From Affinibrenneria salicis (GTDB lineage Bacteria > Pseudomonadota > Gammaproteobacteria > Enterobacterales > Enterobacteriaceae), in the NCBI RefSeq assembly GCF_008710095.1, contig NZ_VYKJ01000010.1, forward strand, positions 124,001 through 188,000: a DNA stretch of 64,000 nucleotides, read 5' to 3'. Under the pieces are notes generated by a model. That model saw only the letters and a program-made list of their open reading frames with translations. It ran no database searches and was not told the origin of the DNA. Shown here one piece after another: positions 47,230 through 56,302 of this stretch. The first letter of the stretch is position 1, and each line of letters begins with the position of its first letter. A program made the translations under genes and the position numbers.

Positions 47230-47802
47230 CATCCTCCCTGCGAGTGTCAGACGGGGCGCGCCATCGCGCTGTTTTGCCTGAATAAAGGCTTCGGCCACCC
47301 GCTCATCACACCGCTGGCGACGCATCTGACGCGGAGAGGGCGTCTGTCGGCGTTTCAGCCACGCATACCAGCCGCCGCGCGAGACGCACAGTACGCGGAC
47401 CAGGCTTTTCACTAAAAATTTCGCCCGATGCTGTTGCATAAAACCGTACTTCACTTCAGGCAATTGGCGAAGCAGATGGCCGCCTTTTGGAGAATGATCA
47501 GTCCCTTCTGCCGTTCAGCAAGCTGGCGTTTTAATACGGACATTCTCCGTTGCCAGCAACTGCTCACGCTCAGAGGCGGAGCGTTGCTGGCGTTGTTTAC
47601 CTCGAGGCGTAGAGCTGAGATTCTGCAGGCCGGGCCGCGTTGGCGACACCGATACGGTCGGCAAGAGCCAGCGTCTGCCGGCGAAACTGCGGGGTTTCTG
47701 GATTACGCGATGTTCTCTTCACCAATTTTGTTTGCATCATGGTTCATCTTGTTAACGATTTTACTCGCTTAACAGTGTGTCCATTATTCGTGGGTAGGAT
47801 CA
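47230..47802 (-). mobile_element. IS3-family insertion sequence remnant
   Basis: On the minus strand the left terminal repeat (TGATCCTACCCACGAATAAT, ends at 47802) is followed by a decayed orfA. orfA runs 47740 to 47451: MMQTKLVKRTSRNPETPQFR, then a frame change near 47597, then SASEREQLLATENV, then another frame change to KRQLAERQKGLIILQKAAIC. An orfB start (VKYGFMQQHRAKFLVKSLVR, VSRGGWYAWLKRR) lasts about 75 codons before losing similarity at about 47230. The DDE catalytic part and the right end are gone, so it cannot move. Confidence 0.82.
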
Positions 47803-47810
47803 TATAGCTA

Positions 47811-48602
47811 TTATCCTTTAGACAGGACGTCGCCCTTATCCGGCCATATACGGTTGAAAAACGTCACGCCCGCCTGAAGCGCGGACGGGGTGATTTTATG
47901 CCCGATGCCGGGCTCGCTTAGCCAGGTCAGTTTTCCAGCCAGTCCGCGCTGCGTTAGCGCCTCACGCAAGCGCACGCTTTGCTGGAACGGCACCAGATCG
48001 TCCGCCTCGCCGTGCCACAGCAGCAGCGGCCGGTCGGCCAACGCCGCCAGGCGCGGGGCGACATCATATTCCGCCAGACGGTCGGCCAGCGGCTGCAGGA
48101 TCTGTTCCGCATCCGGGCTGTCCGGCGCCACCGGCGGGAACAACGAGCGCGAAAGGGAAGAGAAATAGCCCGAGCCCATAAACACGGCCGCCGCGCTGAT
48201 CCACGGATAGCGCGCCATACTGGCCAGCGCCGTCATACCGCCCAGCGACGCGCCGCACACGCCGATCCTCTCCTGCGCGATCAGACCGCGCCGGCGGTAT
48301 TCCGCCGCCAGCGCCGGCAGTTCCTGCACATTCGATTGAAAAATATCCCAGAAATGACGCAGCCGGCGCGCTTCGTCGCCGTCATAGCGCGCGCCATGCA
48401 TTGCGGCGTCCGGCGCAATCACGCGAAATCCGGCCTGCGCCAGCGCATAGCCAAAGTAGCAATACACCTCTTTTGACGAGGTATAGCCATGAAAGAAAAA
48501 AATCGTCGGCAGCGCCCGATCGCGCATTCCGGCCGGTGCGGAGTGAATCACCTCAATGCCGTTGACCATCTCGACGGCCATTTCAACTACAGACTGGTTC
48601 AT
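47811..48602 (-). CDS. yjfP: YjfP-type carboxylesterase (alpha/beta hydrolase)
   Basis: 263 aa. Hydrolase fold: oxyanion TIFFFHGYTSSKEVYCYFGY, nucleophile elbow RIGVCGASLGGMTALAS (Ser in GASLGG), acid in LLLWHGEADDLVPFQQS and His in SEPGIGHKITPSAL. The E. coli homologue hydrolyses short acyl esters; the natural substrate is unknown. It lies next to the IS relic. In E. coli it is divergent from bsmA, here 8 kb away. Confidence 0.9.
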   Translation of the reverse strand: MNQSVVEMAVEMVNGIEVIHSAPAGMRDRALPTIFFFHGYTSSKEVYCYFGYALAQAGFRVIAPDAAMHGARYDGDEARRLRHFWDIFQSNVQELPALAAEYRRRGLIAQERIGVCGASLGGMTALASMARYPWISAAAVFMGSGYFSSLSRSLFPPVAPDSPDAEQILQPLADRLAEYDVAPRLAALADRPLLLWHGEADDLVPFQQSVRLREALTQRGLAGKLTWLSEPGIGHKITPSALQAGVTFFNRIWPDKGDVLSKG

Positions 48603-48840
48603 TTTTGGTCCCGCTAATACGCTGAAAATCCATGTTTAACGCCCCGCCCCGTCTTTCAGGGGAGGACGGCGCCGGTCGACCGCAGCCTCCGACGCGGTTT
48701 CAACCCGACGCCAGGCCAGACATTACGCTGCCCCGTAAATACCCGTCGGATCGTATTACCATAGCGCCAAATATCGCGGCAGATAAAAATAAATACGCAA
48801 TGGCTTAGCTAAAATACGGCAATATGAACCGCAGCATCCG

Positions 48841-49335
48841 GCTGCGGTAAACGTTGTCCCCGCTGGCGCCCAGGATAAGCGGAGCATGCGCTTCCGTTCA
48901 GGCGGCAGACAGGTCGCCGATAAGCCCGAAATACCCGGGCCTGCCGAATAGAGGGAAACGCCGGCGGACAACGCCGCTACGCTCCCTCGTCGCACGTCCC
49001 CTGATAACGAACATTGTCATCAACCAGAGCGGAGACATGTGCTTCCGTTCAGGCGGCAGACAGGTTGCCGGTAAACCCGAAATCCCCGGGCCTGCCGAAT
49101 AGAGAGATGCGCCGGCGGACAACGCCGCTACGCCCCTCGTCGCGCGCTGGCTGATAACGAACATTGTCATCAACCTGAACGGTGGCATGCGCTTCCGTTC
49201 AGGCGGCAGACAGGTCGCCGGTAAGCCCGAAATATCCGGGCCTGCCGAATAGAGAGATGCGACGGCGGACAACGCCGCTACGCCCCTCGTCGCGCGCTGG
49301 CTGATAACGAACGTTGTCATCAGCCAGCGCCTCCG
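48841..49335. repeat. Three tandem copies of a ~150-bp unit
   Basis: CTTCCGTTCAGGCGGCAGAC starts at 48891 and 49192, with near-identical sequence at 49042; the spacing is 151 and 150 bp. Each unit continues through CCGAAAT-CCGGGCCTGCCG, GGACAACGCCGCTACG and GATAACGAAC-TTGTCATCA. A partial fourth unit lies at 48841-48890. A minus-strand frame (48898-49320) covers copies 2 and 3 with a 50-residue period, but copy 1 is read in another frame. This argues against a protein. The rest of 48603-49401 has no gene. Confidence 0.85.
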
Positions 49336-49401
49336 CTGAAGGTCGTATTATGGCGCGGGCGCGTCGTTTTCGCCTTGCGTCGTTCACCGCAACAGCGCGG
49401 C

Positions 49402-50016
49402 TCAGGCCGGCTCGAATCCTTCGCCTCTGAACACGCGAATCGGATTGCCCCGCTCCACCTCGTGGTGAAACTGGCGGCGCTGCGCGCGCAGTTGCGCCTC
49501 GCGCTGCTGGCGGCGGTTTTGCAGTTGCCAGGCAATGAGATAAGCGGCCAGACGCCGGTTAGCATGCTGACTGCGCTCCGACTGTACCTTAACGCTGATC
49601 CCGCTGGCGACGTGCGTAGCCCGCACGGCGGACTCCGTTTTATTGACGTGCTGCCCGCCCGGCCCGGAGGCTTTGAGCGTGGTAAACCGAATTTCGCCGT
49701 CGCTAAAGGTCTGCTGCGGGGTAAAGCGGGTGACGCCGATAAACCAGTTTTTGCGTCCCGGACCTTTGCGCCACGGGCTGGCGCAGGTCCACTGCAGGGT
49801 GCCGCACCAATTATCGGCCAGCGTTTCCGCTTGTTCCCCGCGCAGCAACACCAGCGCGGAACGCAGCGTCCCCGGCCGATCGCCGTCTTCCGACTCCACC
49901 AGCTCCAGTTCGACATTGATCGCCTTCGCTTCCTGCATCAGGCGCCGCAGCGCCTTAGCCGTCGCCAGCATACATTCATCAGGCCCCTGCGCCGCCGAAA
50001 GTTGTATCAGGATCAT
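49402..50016 (-). CDS. prfH: Peptide chain release factor homologue PrfH
   Basis: 204 aa, release-factor fold with the peptidyl-tRNA hydrolysis motif [18 protein letters not shown] (GGQ at residues 120-122) and a basic tail ([15 protein letters not shown]). The codon-reading domain of RF1/RF2 is missing, as in the PrfH family. PrfH frees peptides from ribosomes stalled by decoding-centre damage. Its ATG overlaps the rtcB stop by 4 bp, so the two proteins are made together. Confidence 0.93.
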   Translation of the reverse strand: MILIQLSAAQGPDECMLATAKALRRLMQEAKAINVELELVESEDGDRPGTLRSALVLLRGEQAETLADNWCGTLQWTCASPWRKGPGRKNWFIGVTRFTPQQTFSDGEIRFTTLKASGPGGQHVNKTESAVRATHVASGISVKVQSERSQHANRRLAAYLIAWQLQNRRQQREAQLRAQRRQFHHEVERGNPIRVFRGEGFEPA

Positions 50017-51134
50017 TGCGCATTCCCCCGGGTCTTGTAGGTCAGCACCGGCTTCAGCCGGGCGATCGGTTCTATCAGACCCGCCTGCTCCATCGACGAT
50101 ATCACCGTATCGATGGGTTTATACGCCTGCGGCGCTTCCTGAAACATCAGCTGTTTATCCTGGCAAATCACCCGGCTGCCAAATGCCGTGCGCGCTAACT
50201 GCTGCATGCTGTAACGCTGGTCCAGCCGCCCTTTGCATTCGGCGCGCATCCATTTGCGGCCGGCGCCGTGCGCCAGAGAAAACAGGCTGACGGCATGCGG
50301 CAACGGCCGCACCAGATAACTGTAATCGCCGCGCGAGCCGGGGATCACCACCAGACCGCAATCGGCCGGGGTAGCCCCCTTGCGGTGCAGCCAGCCGGAC
50401 ACGCCGTCGATAACGGCCGGCGCGACCAAATTATGGTTAACATCCAGCAGCGCTTCGCCGTCGCTGTGCCAGCGGCGCAACATGCGTTGCGCGATGCACT
50501 GTCGATTATATGCCGCGAAGCGCAGCGCCAGTTGGTGTTGACTCAGATAACCGGCGGCTTCCGGCGTATCCTGTTCCAGCCCGCGATGGCCGAACGCGCG
50601 CACATGCTGTTCCAGAATCGCCTGTCCGAGTCCGCGTGAACCGCTGTGAACCAACAGCAGCAGTTGCCGCGTGTCCGGCAGCAACGCGCCGAGTCGCGCC
50701 GGCTGATAGATTTCATCAAGCTGCTGCAGCTCGGCAAAGTGATTGCCGCCGCCGATGGTGCCGGGAGAATATGGCAGTTCGGCAAACTCCGACGGCAACT
50801 CATTAATCTCGTCCGGTGGTTCATCAATATTTCCCAGCCGTTTTTCCAGCTTATCCAGCGATATTTTGCCGGCCGTCAGATCCGTGCGCCAGAGCGCCAT
50901 GCCGCAACCAATATCATTGCCGACCAGCGCGGGATAAAAACGTCGCTGCGAGAAAAAAGCGGCGCCAATCGGGTAACCGCGCCCCGGATGTAAGTCCGGC
51001 ATGCCGGATACGCTCACCATGCCCGGCAGTTGTGCGGTAGTAATAAGTTGCTGGATGGCTTTATCTTCAATCCAGGTCTCTGCCGACGCGATGATATTTA
51101 CCCGCGGCGCGACAGAGCGAATAGTATTGCCCAT
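50013..51134 (-). CDS. rtcB: RNA-splicing ligase RtcB (RtcB2 branch, paired with PrfH)
   Basis: 373 aa, GTP-dependent 3'-phosphate RNA ligase, shorter than the E. coli RtcB (408 aa). Metal/GMP residues are visible: Cys77 in [15 protein letters not shown], His132 in [11 protein letters not shown], His163 in [13 protein letters not shown], His234 in DVNHNLV and the guanylylated His289 in [14 protein letters not shown]. When fused by overlap with prfH this branch seals cut 16S rRNA at the decoding centre. No archease or rtcA/rtcR is present. A promoter and leader ORF lie 220 bp upstream. Confidence 0.93.
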   Translation of the reverse strand: MGNTIRSVAPRVNIIASAETWIEDKAIQQLITTAQLPGMVSVSGMPDLHPGRGYPIGAAFFSQRRFYPALVGNDIGCGMALWRTDLTAGKISLDKLEKRLGNIDEPPDEINELPSEFAELPYSPGTIGGGNHFAELQQLDEIYQPARLGALLPDTRQLLLLVHSGSRGLGQAILEQHVRAFGHRGLEQDTPEAAGYLSQHQLALRFAAYNRQCIAQRMLRRWHSDGEALLDVNHNLVAPAVIDGVSGWLHRKGATPADCGLVVIPGSRGDYSYLVRPLPHAVSLFSLAHGAGRKWMRAECKGRLDQRYSMQQLARTAFGSRVICQDKQLMFQEAPQAYKPIDTVISSMEQAGLIEPIARLKPVLTYKTRGNAQ

Positions 51135-51261
51135 AGGTCAATCCTGTCGATCAATTAACAATAGAGACCCAATACCTTTCGCGATGCAGCAGACGACGGG
51201 CGAGCGAACGCCCACGGTTCTGGCTAAACGCCAGGCCAGCAACGGGCTGAATAATCGGACG

Positions 51262-51301
51262 AGCTAATTCGCCTGCAGCCTGAAAGATGAAGGGTTAAAT
51301 G
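51262..51301. repeat. ERIC-like repeat end (copy 6) in the rtcB leader
   Basis: CGCCTGCAGCCTGAAAGATG followed by AAGGGTTAAATG matches the right outer end of the family. Only the right end is clear (AATAATCGG at 51249 may be the other end). It sits between the leader ORF and rtcB. Confidence 0.45.
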
Positions 51302-51352
51302 ATTTACGGCAGGCGTGATCGGGACAATACGCGGAAAACGAAGCGGCGGAAA

Positions 51353-51397
51353 TTAATCCAGATCAAACCTGCAAAGGGTCAGAGAATAATGAGTCAT
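51353..51397 (-). CDS. 14-codon leader ORF upstream of rtcB-prfH
   Basis: Encodes MTHYSLTLCRFDLD. A perfect AAGGAGG ribosome site (51405-51411) lies 7 bases before the ATG, stronger than any real gene nearby, and a near-consensus promoter precedes it. The peptide is too short to be an enzyme; a leader peptide that senses translation is the natural reading. I know no named leader of this sequence. Alternatives are a small regulatory peptide or the remnant of a longer gene. The next gene downstream on this strand is rtcB, 218 bp on. Confidence 0.5.
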   Translation of the reverse strand: MTHYSLTLCRFDLD

Positions 51398-51447
51398 GAT
51401 GTCGCCTCCTTTGCAGTAAGAATGAATGGGGAAATGAAAACGCCGGC

Positions 51448-51476
51448 ATAATACGCCAGCGCGCGCGACCGTGCAA
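51448..51476 (-). promoter_or_regulatory. Strong sigma-70 promoter before the leader ORF
   Basis: TTGCAC (-35, 51471-51476) and TATTAT (-10, 51448-51453) with an exact 17-bp spacer, on the minus strand. The predicted start near 51441 gives a 44-base leader before the 14-codon ORF. Confidence 0.7.
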
Positions 51477-51552
51477 TATATTCCTGTTTTTTCAGAATGC
51501 GGCGCAGACAATAAAGGCGAGTAAGGGACGGCGCGCGGTCGGCATCGCCGGG

Positions 51553-51595
51553 AAAATAAACGCCGGCGCGCCGCCAATGTCTTCCTGCGCCGGCG
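51553..51595 (-). terminator. Intrinsic terminator of the liv operon
   Basis: On the minus strand CGCCGGCGC and GCGCCGGCG pair over a 17-base loop, then TTTATTTT. It comes 10 bp after the livF stop and separates liv from the rtcB promoter. Confidence 0.7.
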
Positions 51596-51604
51596 AATGG
51601 CGGA

Positions 51605-52300
51605 TTATCCGCCCAGATACATCTTTTTCACCTCGGGGTTAGCCAGAATCTCCTGCGCCTGGCCCTGCAGAACAATTTTCCCGTTCTCCAGCACATAGGC
51701 GCGATCGGCAATCTTTAAAGCGGCGGTGGCATTCTGTTCAACCAGCAGGATAGTGATATTGTCCCGCTGCAGTTGCTTAATAATATTGAACATCTCACCG
51801 ACGATCTTCGGCGCCAGCCCCAGACTGGGTTCATCGAGCATCAGCAGCACCGGTTCGCTCATCAGCGCCCGGGCTATGGCCAGCATCTGCTGCTCGCCGC
51901 CACTCATGGTGCCGGCCAGTTGGGCGCGCCGCTCTTTCAGCCGCGGAAACAGCGTGTACATTTTCTCCTTCAAATAATTGAAATTAACCGGGTTGTTATA
52001 GGCGCCCATGCGCAGGTTTTCTTCAATGGTTAAATTGGTGAATACCTTGCGCCCCTCCGGCACCAGCGCCAGCCCTTTACGCACGATCTGATGCGTCAGG
52101 CTGTGGGAAATGTCTTCATTCAGAAAATTAACCTGGCCGGTGGATTTCACCAGATTGATAATCCCGTTTAGCGTCGAGGTTTTTCCCGCACCGTTGCTGC
52201 CAATCAGCGTGACGATTTCGCTGTTGTTGACCTCAATGTCGATGCCCTTTAGCCCCTGGATCAGGCCGTAGAACACTCGCAAATCGGCGGCTTTAAGCAT
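51605..52300 (-). CDS. livF: Branched-chain amino acid ABC transporter ATPase LivF
   Basis: 231 aa from MLKAADLRVFYGLIQGLKGI (52300; the longer frame to 52327 is not needed). Walker A GSNGAGKTSTLNGI, signature TMSGGEQQMLAIARAL, Walker B LLMLDEPSLGLAPKI, and LLVEQNATAAL near the switch, all LivF-like. The ATG overlaps the livG end by 8 bp. Last gene of the operon. Confidence 0.93.
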   Translation of the reverse strand: MLKAADLRVFYGLIQGLKGIDIEVNNSEIVTLIGSNGAGKTSTLNGIINLVKSTGQVNFLNEDISHSLTHQIVRKGLALVPEGRKVFTNLTIEENLRMGAYNNPVNFNYLKEKMYTLFPRLKERRAQLAGTMSGGEQQMLAIARALMSEPVLLMLDEPSLGLAPKIVGEMFNIIKQLQRDNITILLVEQNATAALKIADRAYVLENGKIVLQGQAQEILANPEVKKMYLGG

Positions 52301-53072
52301 AATCGACATCTCCAAGATACGCGGCAATCACCTCTTTATTGTTAATCGCCTCATGGGTGGTCCCGCTGAACAGCGGTTTGCCATAGTCCAGCACCATCAC
52401 CCGTTCACACAGGGTATTAACGAAGGACATATCATGCTCAATCAGCAATACCGTTAACTGGTAATCGTCGCGCATTTTAAAAATCAGCTGCGCCAGCTCA
52501 TTGGTTTCGCGCGGGTTCATTCCGGCCGCCGGTTCATCCAGCAGCAGCAACGCGGGCGAGGTGGCCAGCGCACGGGCGATCTCCACTTTGCGCTGATTAC
52601 CGTAGCTCAGATTGGTCGCCAGCGATTGGGCATGTTCACCGATACCGATATAGTCGAGAATCTCCATCGCCTGCGCCTTCGCCCGTTTTTCCGCCGGGAA
52701 AAAACGCCCTATATGCAGCGCGGCCTCGATAAAGGAATAGCGGATAGAGCGATCGAAACCAATCAATACGTTCTCCAGCACCGTCATCGAATTAAACAGG
52801 CGGATATTCTGAAAGGTGCGGGCGATGCCGCGATTGACCACCTGATTCGGCTTTAAGCCGGTAATCTTTTCATTGCCCAACATTACCGTACCGGACGTCG
52901 GCTTGTAGTTGGAGGTAATCACGTTAAACAACGTGGTTTTACCGGCGCCGTTTGGGCCTATCAGGCCAAATATCTCGGCCTGCTGAAGCGAGAAACTCAC
53001 GCCGTCGATGGCGCGCAACCCGCCAAACTGCATGACGATATTATCAACGCTGAGAATCGGCTTATTTTCCAT
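52293..53072 (-). CDS. livG: Branched-chain amino acid ABC transporter ATPase LivG
   Basis: 259 aa from MENKPILSVDNIVMQFGGLR (53072). Walker A GPNGAGKTTLFNVIT, LivG-type signature TNLSYGNQRKVEIARALATS, Walker B LLLLDEPAAGMNPRETNEL, switch His in LIEHDMSF. It overlaps livM by 11 bp and livF by 8 bp. LivG and LivF form the heterodimeric motor on the inner face of the membrane. Confidence 0.93.
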   Translation of the reverse strand: MENKPILSVDNIVMQFGGLRAIDGVSFSLQQAEIFGLIGPNGAGKTTLFNVITSNYKPTSGTVMLGNEKITGLKPNQVVNRGIARTFQNIRLFNSMTVLENVLIGFDRSIRYSFIEAALHIGRFFPAEKRAKAQAMEILDYIGIGEHAQSLATNLSYGNQRKVEIARALATSPALLLLDEPAAGMNPRETNELAQLIFKMRDDYQLTVLLIEHDMSFVNTLCERVMVLDYGKPLFSGTTHEAINNKEVIAAYLGDVDYA

Positions 53073-54105
53073 ACTGACGCTTCCTGTTAATTTCCCAAAT
53101 CTCCCGTTTGCCGAGCAGCCCTTCGCGCGCGAACAGCATAATGACCAGCAGCACCAGCGAGAACACCACCATACGCAGACCGGGATAAGAGCCCAGATCC
53201 TGGCCGAAGAAATTAAGCGGCTGGTCAAGGAAACGCAGCCATTCGCCGCTGCCGACCACCACAATCGTCCCCAGTATCGCGCCGGTCGTGCTGCCCAGCC
53301 CGCCCAGCACAATGATGATCAACAGCTGGAAGGTCAGCATAAAGTCGAACAGATCGGGCGAAATAATGGTCAGCAGCGAGGCCAGCAGGCCGCCGCCGAT
53401 ACCCTCCAGAAACGCGCTGGTGGCAAAGGCGCAGGTTTTTATTTTGAAGGTATTGATTCCCATGGCGATCGCCGCGTCTTCGTCGTCGCGTACCGCTTTC
53501 ATCGCCCGTCCGTATTTCGAATACACGATCTGCAAAATAAGCAGTACGGCGATCAGCGCGATCAAACCACACCAGTACAGCATGTGGCTGGCCTGGGGAA
53601 TTTCATTCAGCCCGATGGCGCCATTGGTAATTTGCGGGTTATTAATCGCCAGGATTTTAATAATAAAACCGAATCCCAGCGTGACGATGGCCAGATAATC
53701 GCCGCGCACCCGGAAAACCGGGAAAGCGAGACAAACGGCCACGGCCGAAGCGCAGAGTCCGCTGATAATTAACGCGGGCAGGAAGGTGGTATGCAAAGAC
53801 AGAATCAGCGGGCTGGGCGACGCCATCTCAAACATATCCATTTTGGTGTCGGCGCTTAATAGCAGCAAAGCCGTGATATAGGCGCCGATGGCGACAAAAC
53901 CGTTAGGTTCAAGCGATAGCTGTCCGGTGACGCCGTTAATCAGGTTATAGCTCACCGCCAGGATCATGAAGATGAAAATATTGCACAGAATGCGGATGAT
54001 ATAGTCGTCGAAAACGTTCTGCATAATAAACAGAACCAGCAGCGTCAGCGCGAATAACGCCACATAACCACATAATAAGGTCAATGAATTGGCTGGCATT
54101 TTCAT
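53062..54105 (-). CDS. livM: Branched-chain amino acid ABC transporter permease LivM
   Basis: 347 aa with about nine TM segments. Family marks: NLINGVTGQLSLEPNGFVAI (the usual GQ-SLGHAAF-like block, here diverged), FRVRGDYLAIVTLGFGFIIK, AMKAVRDDEDAAIAMGINTF and LGGLGSTTGAILGTI. The ATG shares one base with the livH stop. Confidence 0.9.
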   Translation of the reverse strand: MKMPANSLTLLCGYVALFALTLLVLFIMQNVFDDYIIRILCNIFIFMILAVSYNLINGVTGQLSLEPNGFVAIGAYITALLLLSADTKMDMFEMASPSPLILSLHTTFLPALIISGLCASAVAVCLAFPVFRVRGDYLAIVTLGFGFIIKILAINNPQITNGAIGLNEIPQASHMLYWCGLIALIAVLLILQIVYSKYGRAMKAVRDDEDAAIAMGINTFKIKTCAFATSAFLEGIGGGLLASLLTIISPDLFDFMLTFQLLIIIVLGGLGSTTGAILGTIVVVGSGEWLRFLDQPLNFFGQDLGSYPGLRMVVFSLVLLVIMLFAREGLLGKREIWEINRKRQYGK

Positions 54106-55004
54106 CAGAAACGGCTCCTTTCCAGTCTTTCGTCACCCATAATGCCGACCGGTCTGAACAACAGAACCAGAATCAGGAACATAAAGGCAAAGGCGTCCTT
54201 ATAGCCGCCCAGTTCGGGGAATACCGCCACGGCCACCACTTCGGTGAAGCCGAGGATAAATCCGCCGATAACCGCGCCGGTCACGCTGCCGATGCCGCCC
54301 AGCACCGCCGCGGCAAAGGCCTTCAGACCGATCAAGACCCCCATCAGCGGATCGATGGTCGGATAGCTGGTGGCGTAGAAAATACCGCCCAGCGCCGCCA
54401 GCGAACTGCCCAGCGCAAAGACGAAGGCGATAATATGGTTGGCGTCGATGCCCATCAGGCGCACGGTATTGACGTCGAAGGCCACGGCGCGGATCGCCAT
54501 CCCCTGCCGGGTGCGATAGAGAATAAACAGAATACAGCCCAACAGCGCCAGCGTGACCAGCGGCACCAGCCAGGCGACGTTGGTGATAATGATGCCGCCG
54601 AGCGAAACCGTCTGGTTAAAAAACGCCGGCGCGGCAAAGAAGCGCGGGCTGCCGCCGAACAGCACATTAAATAGATTTTCTAAAAAGAAGCTGACGCCAA
54701 TCGCGGTAATCAACATGGATATCTTCGACGCCTGTCGCAAAGGACGGTAGGCGATCTGATCGATGCACACGCCCAACAGCGCCGAAAAAATAATAGCGAA
54801 TAAAATAGCCGCGCCGAAAGGCAACTCAAAGGAAGTCGAACCAAACAGGGCGAGAAATGCCCCGACCATCATAATGTCAGCATGGGCAAAGTTGATCAGT
54901 CGCAGCACGCCGTAAACCATGGTGTAGCCAATGGCGATCAGCGCGTACATACTGCCCAGACTCATGCCGTTAACCACCTGCTGAAAAAAAATAGCAGCAT
55001 CCAT
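54105..55004 (-). CDS. livH: Branched-chain amino acid ABC transporter permease LivH
   Basis: 299 aa, eight hydrophobic segments. LivH pattern: NGMSLGSMYALIAIGYTMVY, GVLRLINFAHADIMMVGAF, GMAIRAVAFDVNTVRLMGID and AVLGGIGSVTGAVIGGFILG. Second gene of the operon, separated from livK by 161 bp containing an ERIC-like repeat. Confidence 0.92.
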   Translation of the reverse strand: MDAAIFFQQVVNGMSLGSMYALIAIGYTMVYGVLRLINFAHADIMMVGAFLALFGSTSFELPFGAAILFAIIFSALLGVCIDQIAYRPLRQASKISMLITAIGVSFFLENLFNVLFGGSPRFFAAPAFFNQTVSLGGIIITNVAWLVPLVTLALLGCILFILYRTRQGMAIRAVAFDVNTVRLMGIDANHIIAFVFALGSSLAALGGIFYATSYPTIDPLMGVLIGLKAFAAAVLGGIGSVTGAVIGGFILGFTEVVAVAVFPELGGYKDAFAFMFLILVLLFRPVGIMGDERLERSRF

Positions 55005-55072
55005 AAATTCAGTCCTTATTTGCCTTATCTACCCACCAGACTTCAGGAATGTCAGGATGCGGCCCGACGGTT

Positions 55073-55163
55073 AACCGGGCGAATCCCCAGCCGCCGGATA
55101 CACGGCGCCGCTGGGGGAAAAAGGAAAAACCGACGTGGCTGCAACCTGAAAGGTGAAGGGGTG
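55073..55163. repeat. ERIC-like repeat (copy 7) between livK and livH
   Basis: GCGAATCCCCAGCCGCC ... GCTGGGGGAAAAAGG forms the inner stem of the family, and GCTGCAACCTGAAAGGTGAA is the right outer end. It touches the livK stop and can form a strong stem in the livK-livH message. Confidence 0.6.
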
Positions 55164-55165
55164 AA

Positions 55166-56302
55166 TTACGGGTTAACCACCGTCTTAAAGGCCATTTGTC
55201 CATTTTTGACTTCGTTAATCACGGCGCTGCGGATGGCGTCGCCGTCTTTCAGCGTCAGCACGCCGGTAATACCGGAAAAATTACTGGTGGCGCGGATTTT
55301 TTCATTGACGCATACCCGGTCTTTCGGATCGCTGCACTGATTCATCGCATTAACAATCATCTTGTAAGCATCGGCGGTCATCGCGCCCCAGGTATGGGTT
55401 GGCTCTTTATATTTGGCGTCCCAGGCCTTAATAAACTTCTCGCCTTCCGGCGTCTGCTCTTTTGCATTCGGCGAGTAATAGTCAGTGGTCATGTAGCCTT
55501 CCACCGCATCCTGTCCCAGTTTAAAGAACACCGGGTCGGCCGCCAGGCCATCGCCGCCCACCACCGGTACCTTCAACCCGAGCTGTTTGGCCTGCACCGC
55601 GATCAGCGCCCCTTCGGTGTAGTAAATCGGCATATAGATCATGTCGACGTTCTTCGCTTTAACCGTAGAGAGCTGAGCTTTGAAATCCTTACTGCCGCCC
55701 GGCACCTGGACCTCAACGGGAATGGTGCCGCCATTTTTCAGGAACTGAGTGCGAAAGGATTTGGCCAGGCCAACCGAATAGTCGTTGCTGCTGTCGAACA
55801 TGATGGCGGCGGTTTTCGCCCCTAAATCACGCGAGGCCAGGTTGGCGCCTACCACGCCCTGGAAACTATCGGAGAAACAAACGCGGCTGACGTACTGACG
55901 GTTGCGGGTCACGCGATCGTTGGTGGCAGTCGGCGATACCATCGGCGTTTTGGTGTCTTCGGCCATTTTGGTCATCGCCATCGTGTTGGTGGAGGTCACT
56001 TCGCCGATCACCGCATCGACTTTATCGCTGGACACCAGACGCTGCATGGCGTTGGCCGCTTCAACCTTATCGCTCTTATCATCAATGATGATCAGCTTGA
56101 TCGTATCGCCATTTTTCAGCGTCGGCTCCATGCTGTTCACTAACTCAACGCCTTTCTGCGAAGGTTGCCCATAACCGCTCAGCGGCCCGCTCAATGGCAA
56201 AACCACCCCGATTTTTACTTCGGCCGCCAGCGCGCTATTCGCACAAAGAACGGATGAAACAAACGCAGCTGCTACAGTTATCCTGACAAATTTGCTATTC
56301 AT
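55166..56302 (-). CDS. Periplasmic branched-chain amino acid binding protein (LivJ/LivK-like)
   Basis: 378 aa with a Sec signal peptide (cut about after ALA, residue 26). Type I binding fold: VKIGVVLPLSGPLSGYGQPS, IIIDDKSDKVEAANAMQRLV, GEVTSTNTMAMTKMAED, TPMVSPTATNDRVTRNRQYV, RVCFSDSFQGVVGAN. It binds leucine-type or other amino acids for LivHMGF; the exact ligand is unknown. It is first in the operon, with CAAAGAGG before the ATG. It differs from E. coli LivJ/K by length and extra end. Confidence 0.88.
   Translation of the reverse strand: MNSKFVRITVAAAFVSSVLCANSALAAEVKIGVVLPLSGPLSGYGQPSQKGVELVNSMEPTLKNGDTIKLIIIDDKSDKVEAANAMQRLVSSDKVDAVIGEVTSTNTMAMTKMAEDTKTPMVSPTATNDRVTRNRQYVSRVCFSDSFQGVVGANLASRDLGAKTAAIMFDSSNDYSVGLAKSFRTQFLKNGGTIPVEVQVPGGSKDFKAQLSTVKAKNVDMIYMPIYYTEGALIAVQAKQLGLKVPVVGGDGLAADPVFFKLGQDAVEGYMTTDYYSPNAKEQTPEGEKFIKAWDAKYKEPTHTWGAMTADAYKMIVNAMNQCSDPKDRVCVNEKIRATSNFSGITGVLTLKDGDAIRSAVINEVKNGQMAFKTVVNP

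Noticed and set aside
48898..49320. Protein of 140 residues built of 50-residue repeats
   Set aside because: One repeat step is 151 bp, so the third unit is read in a different frame; no ribosome site. More likely non-coding repeat DNA.
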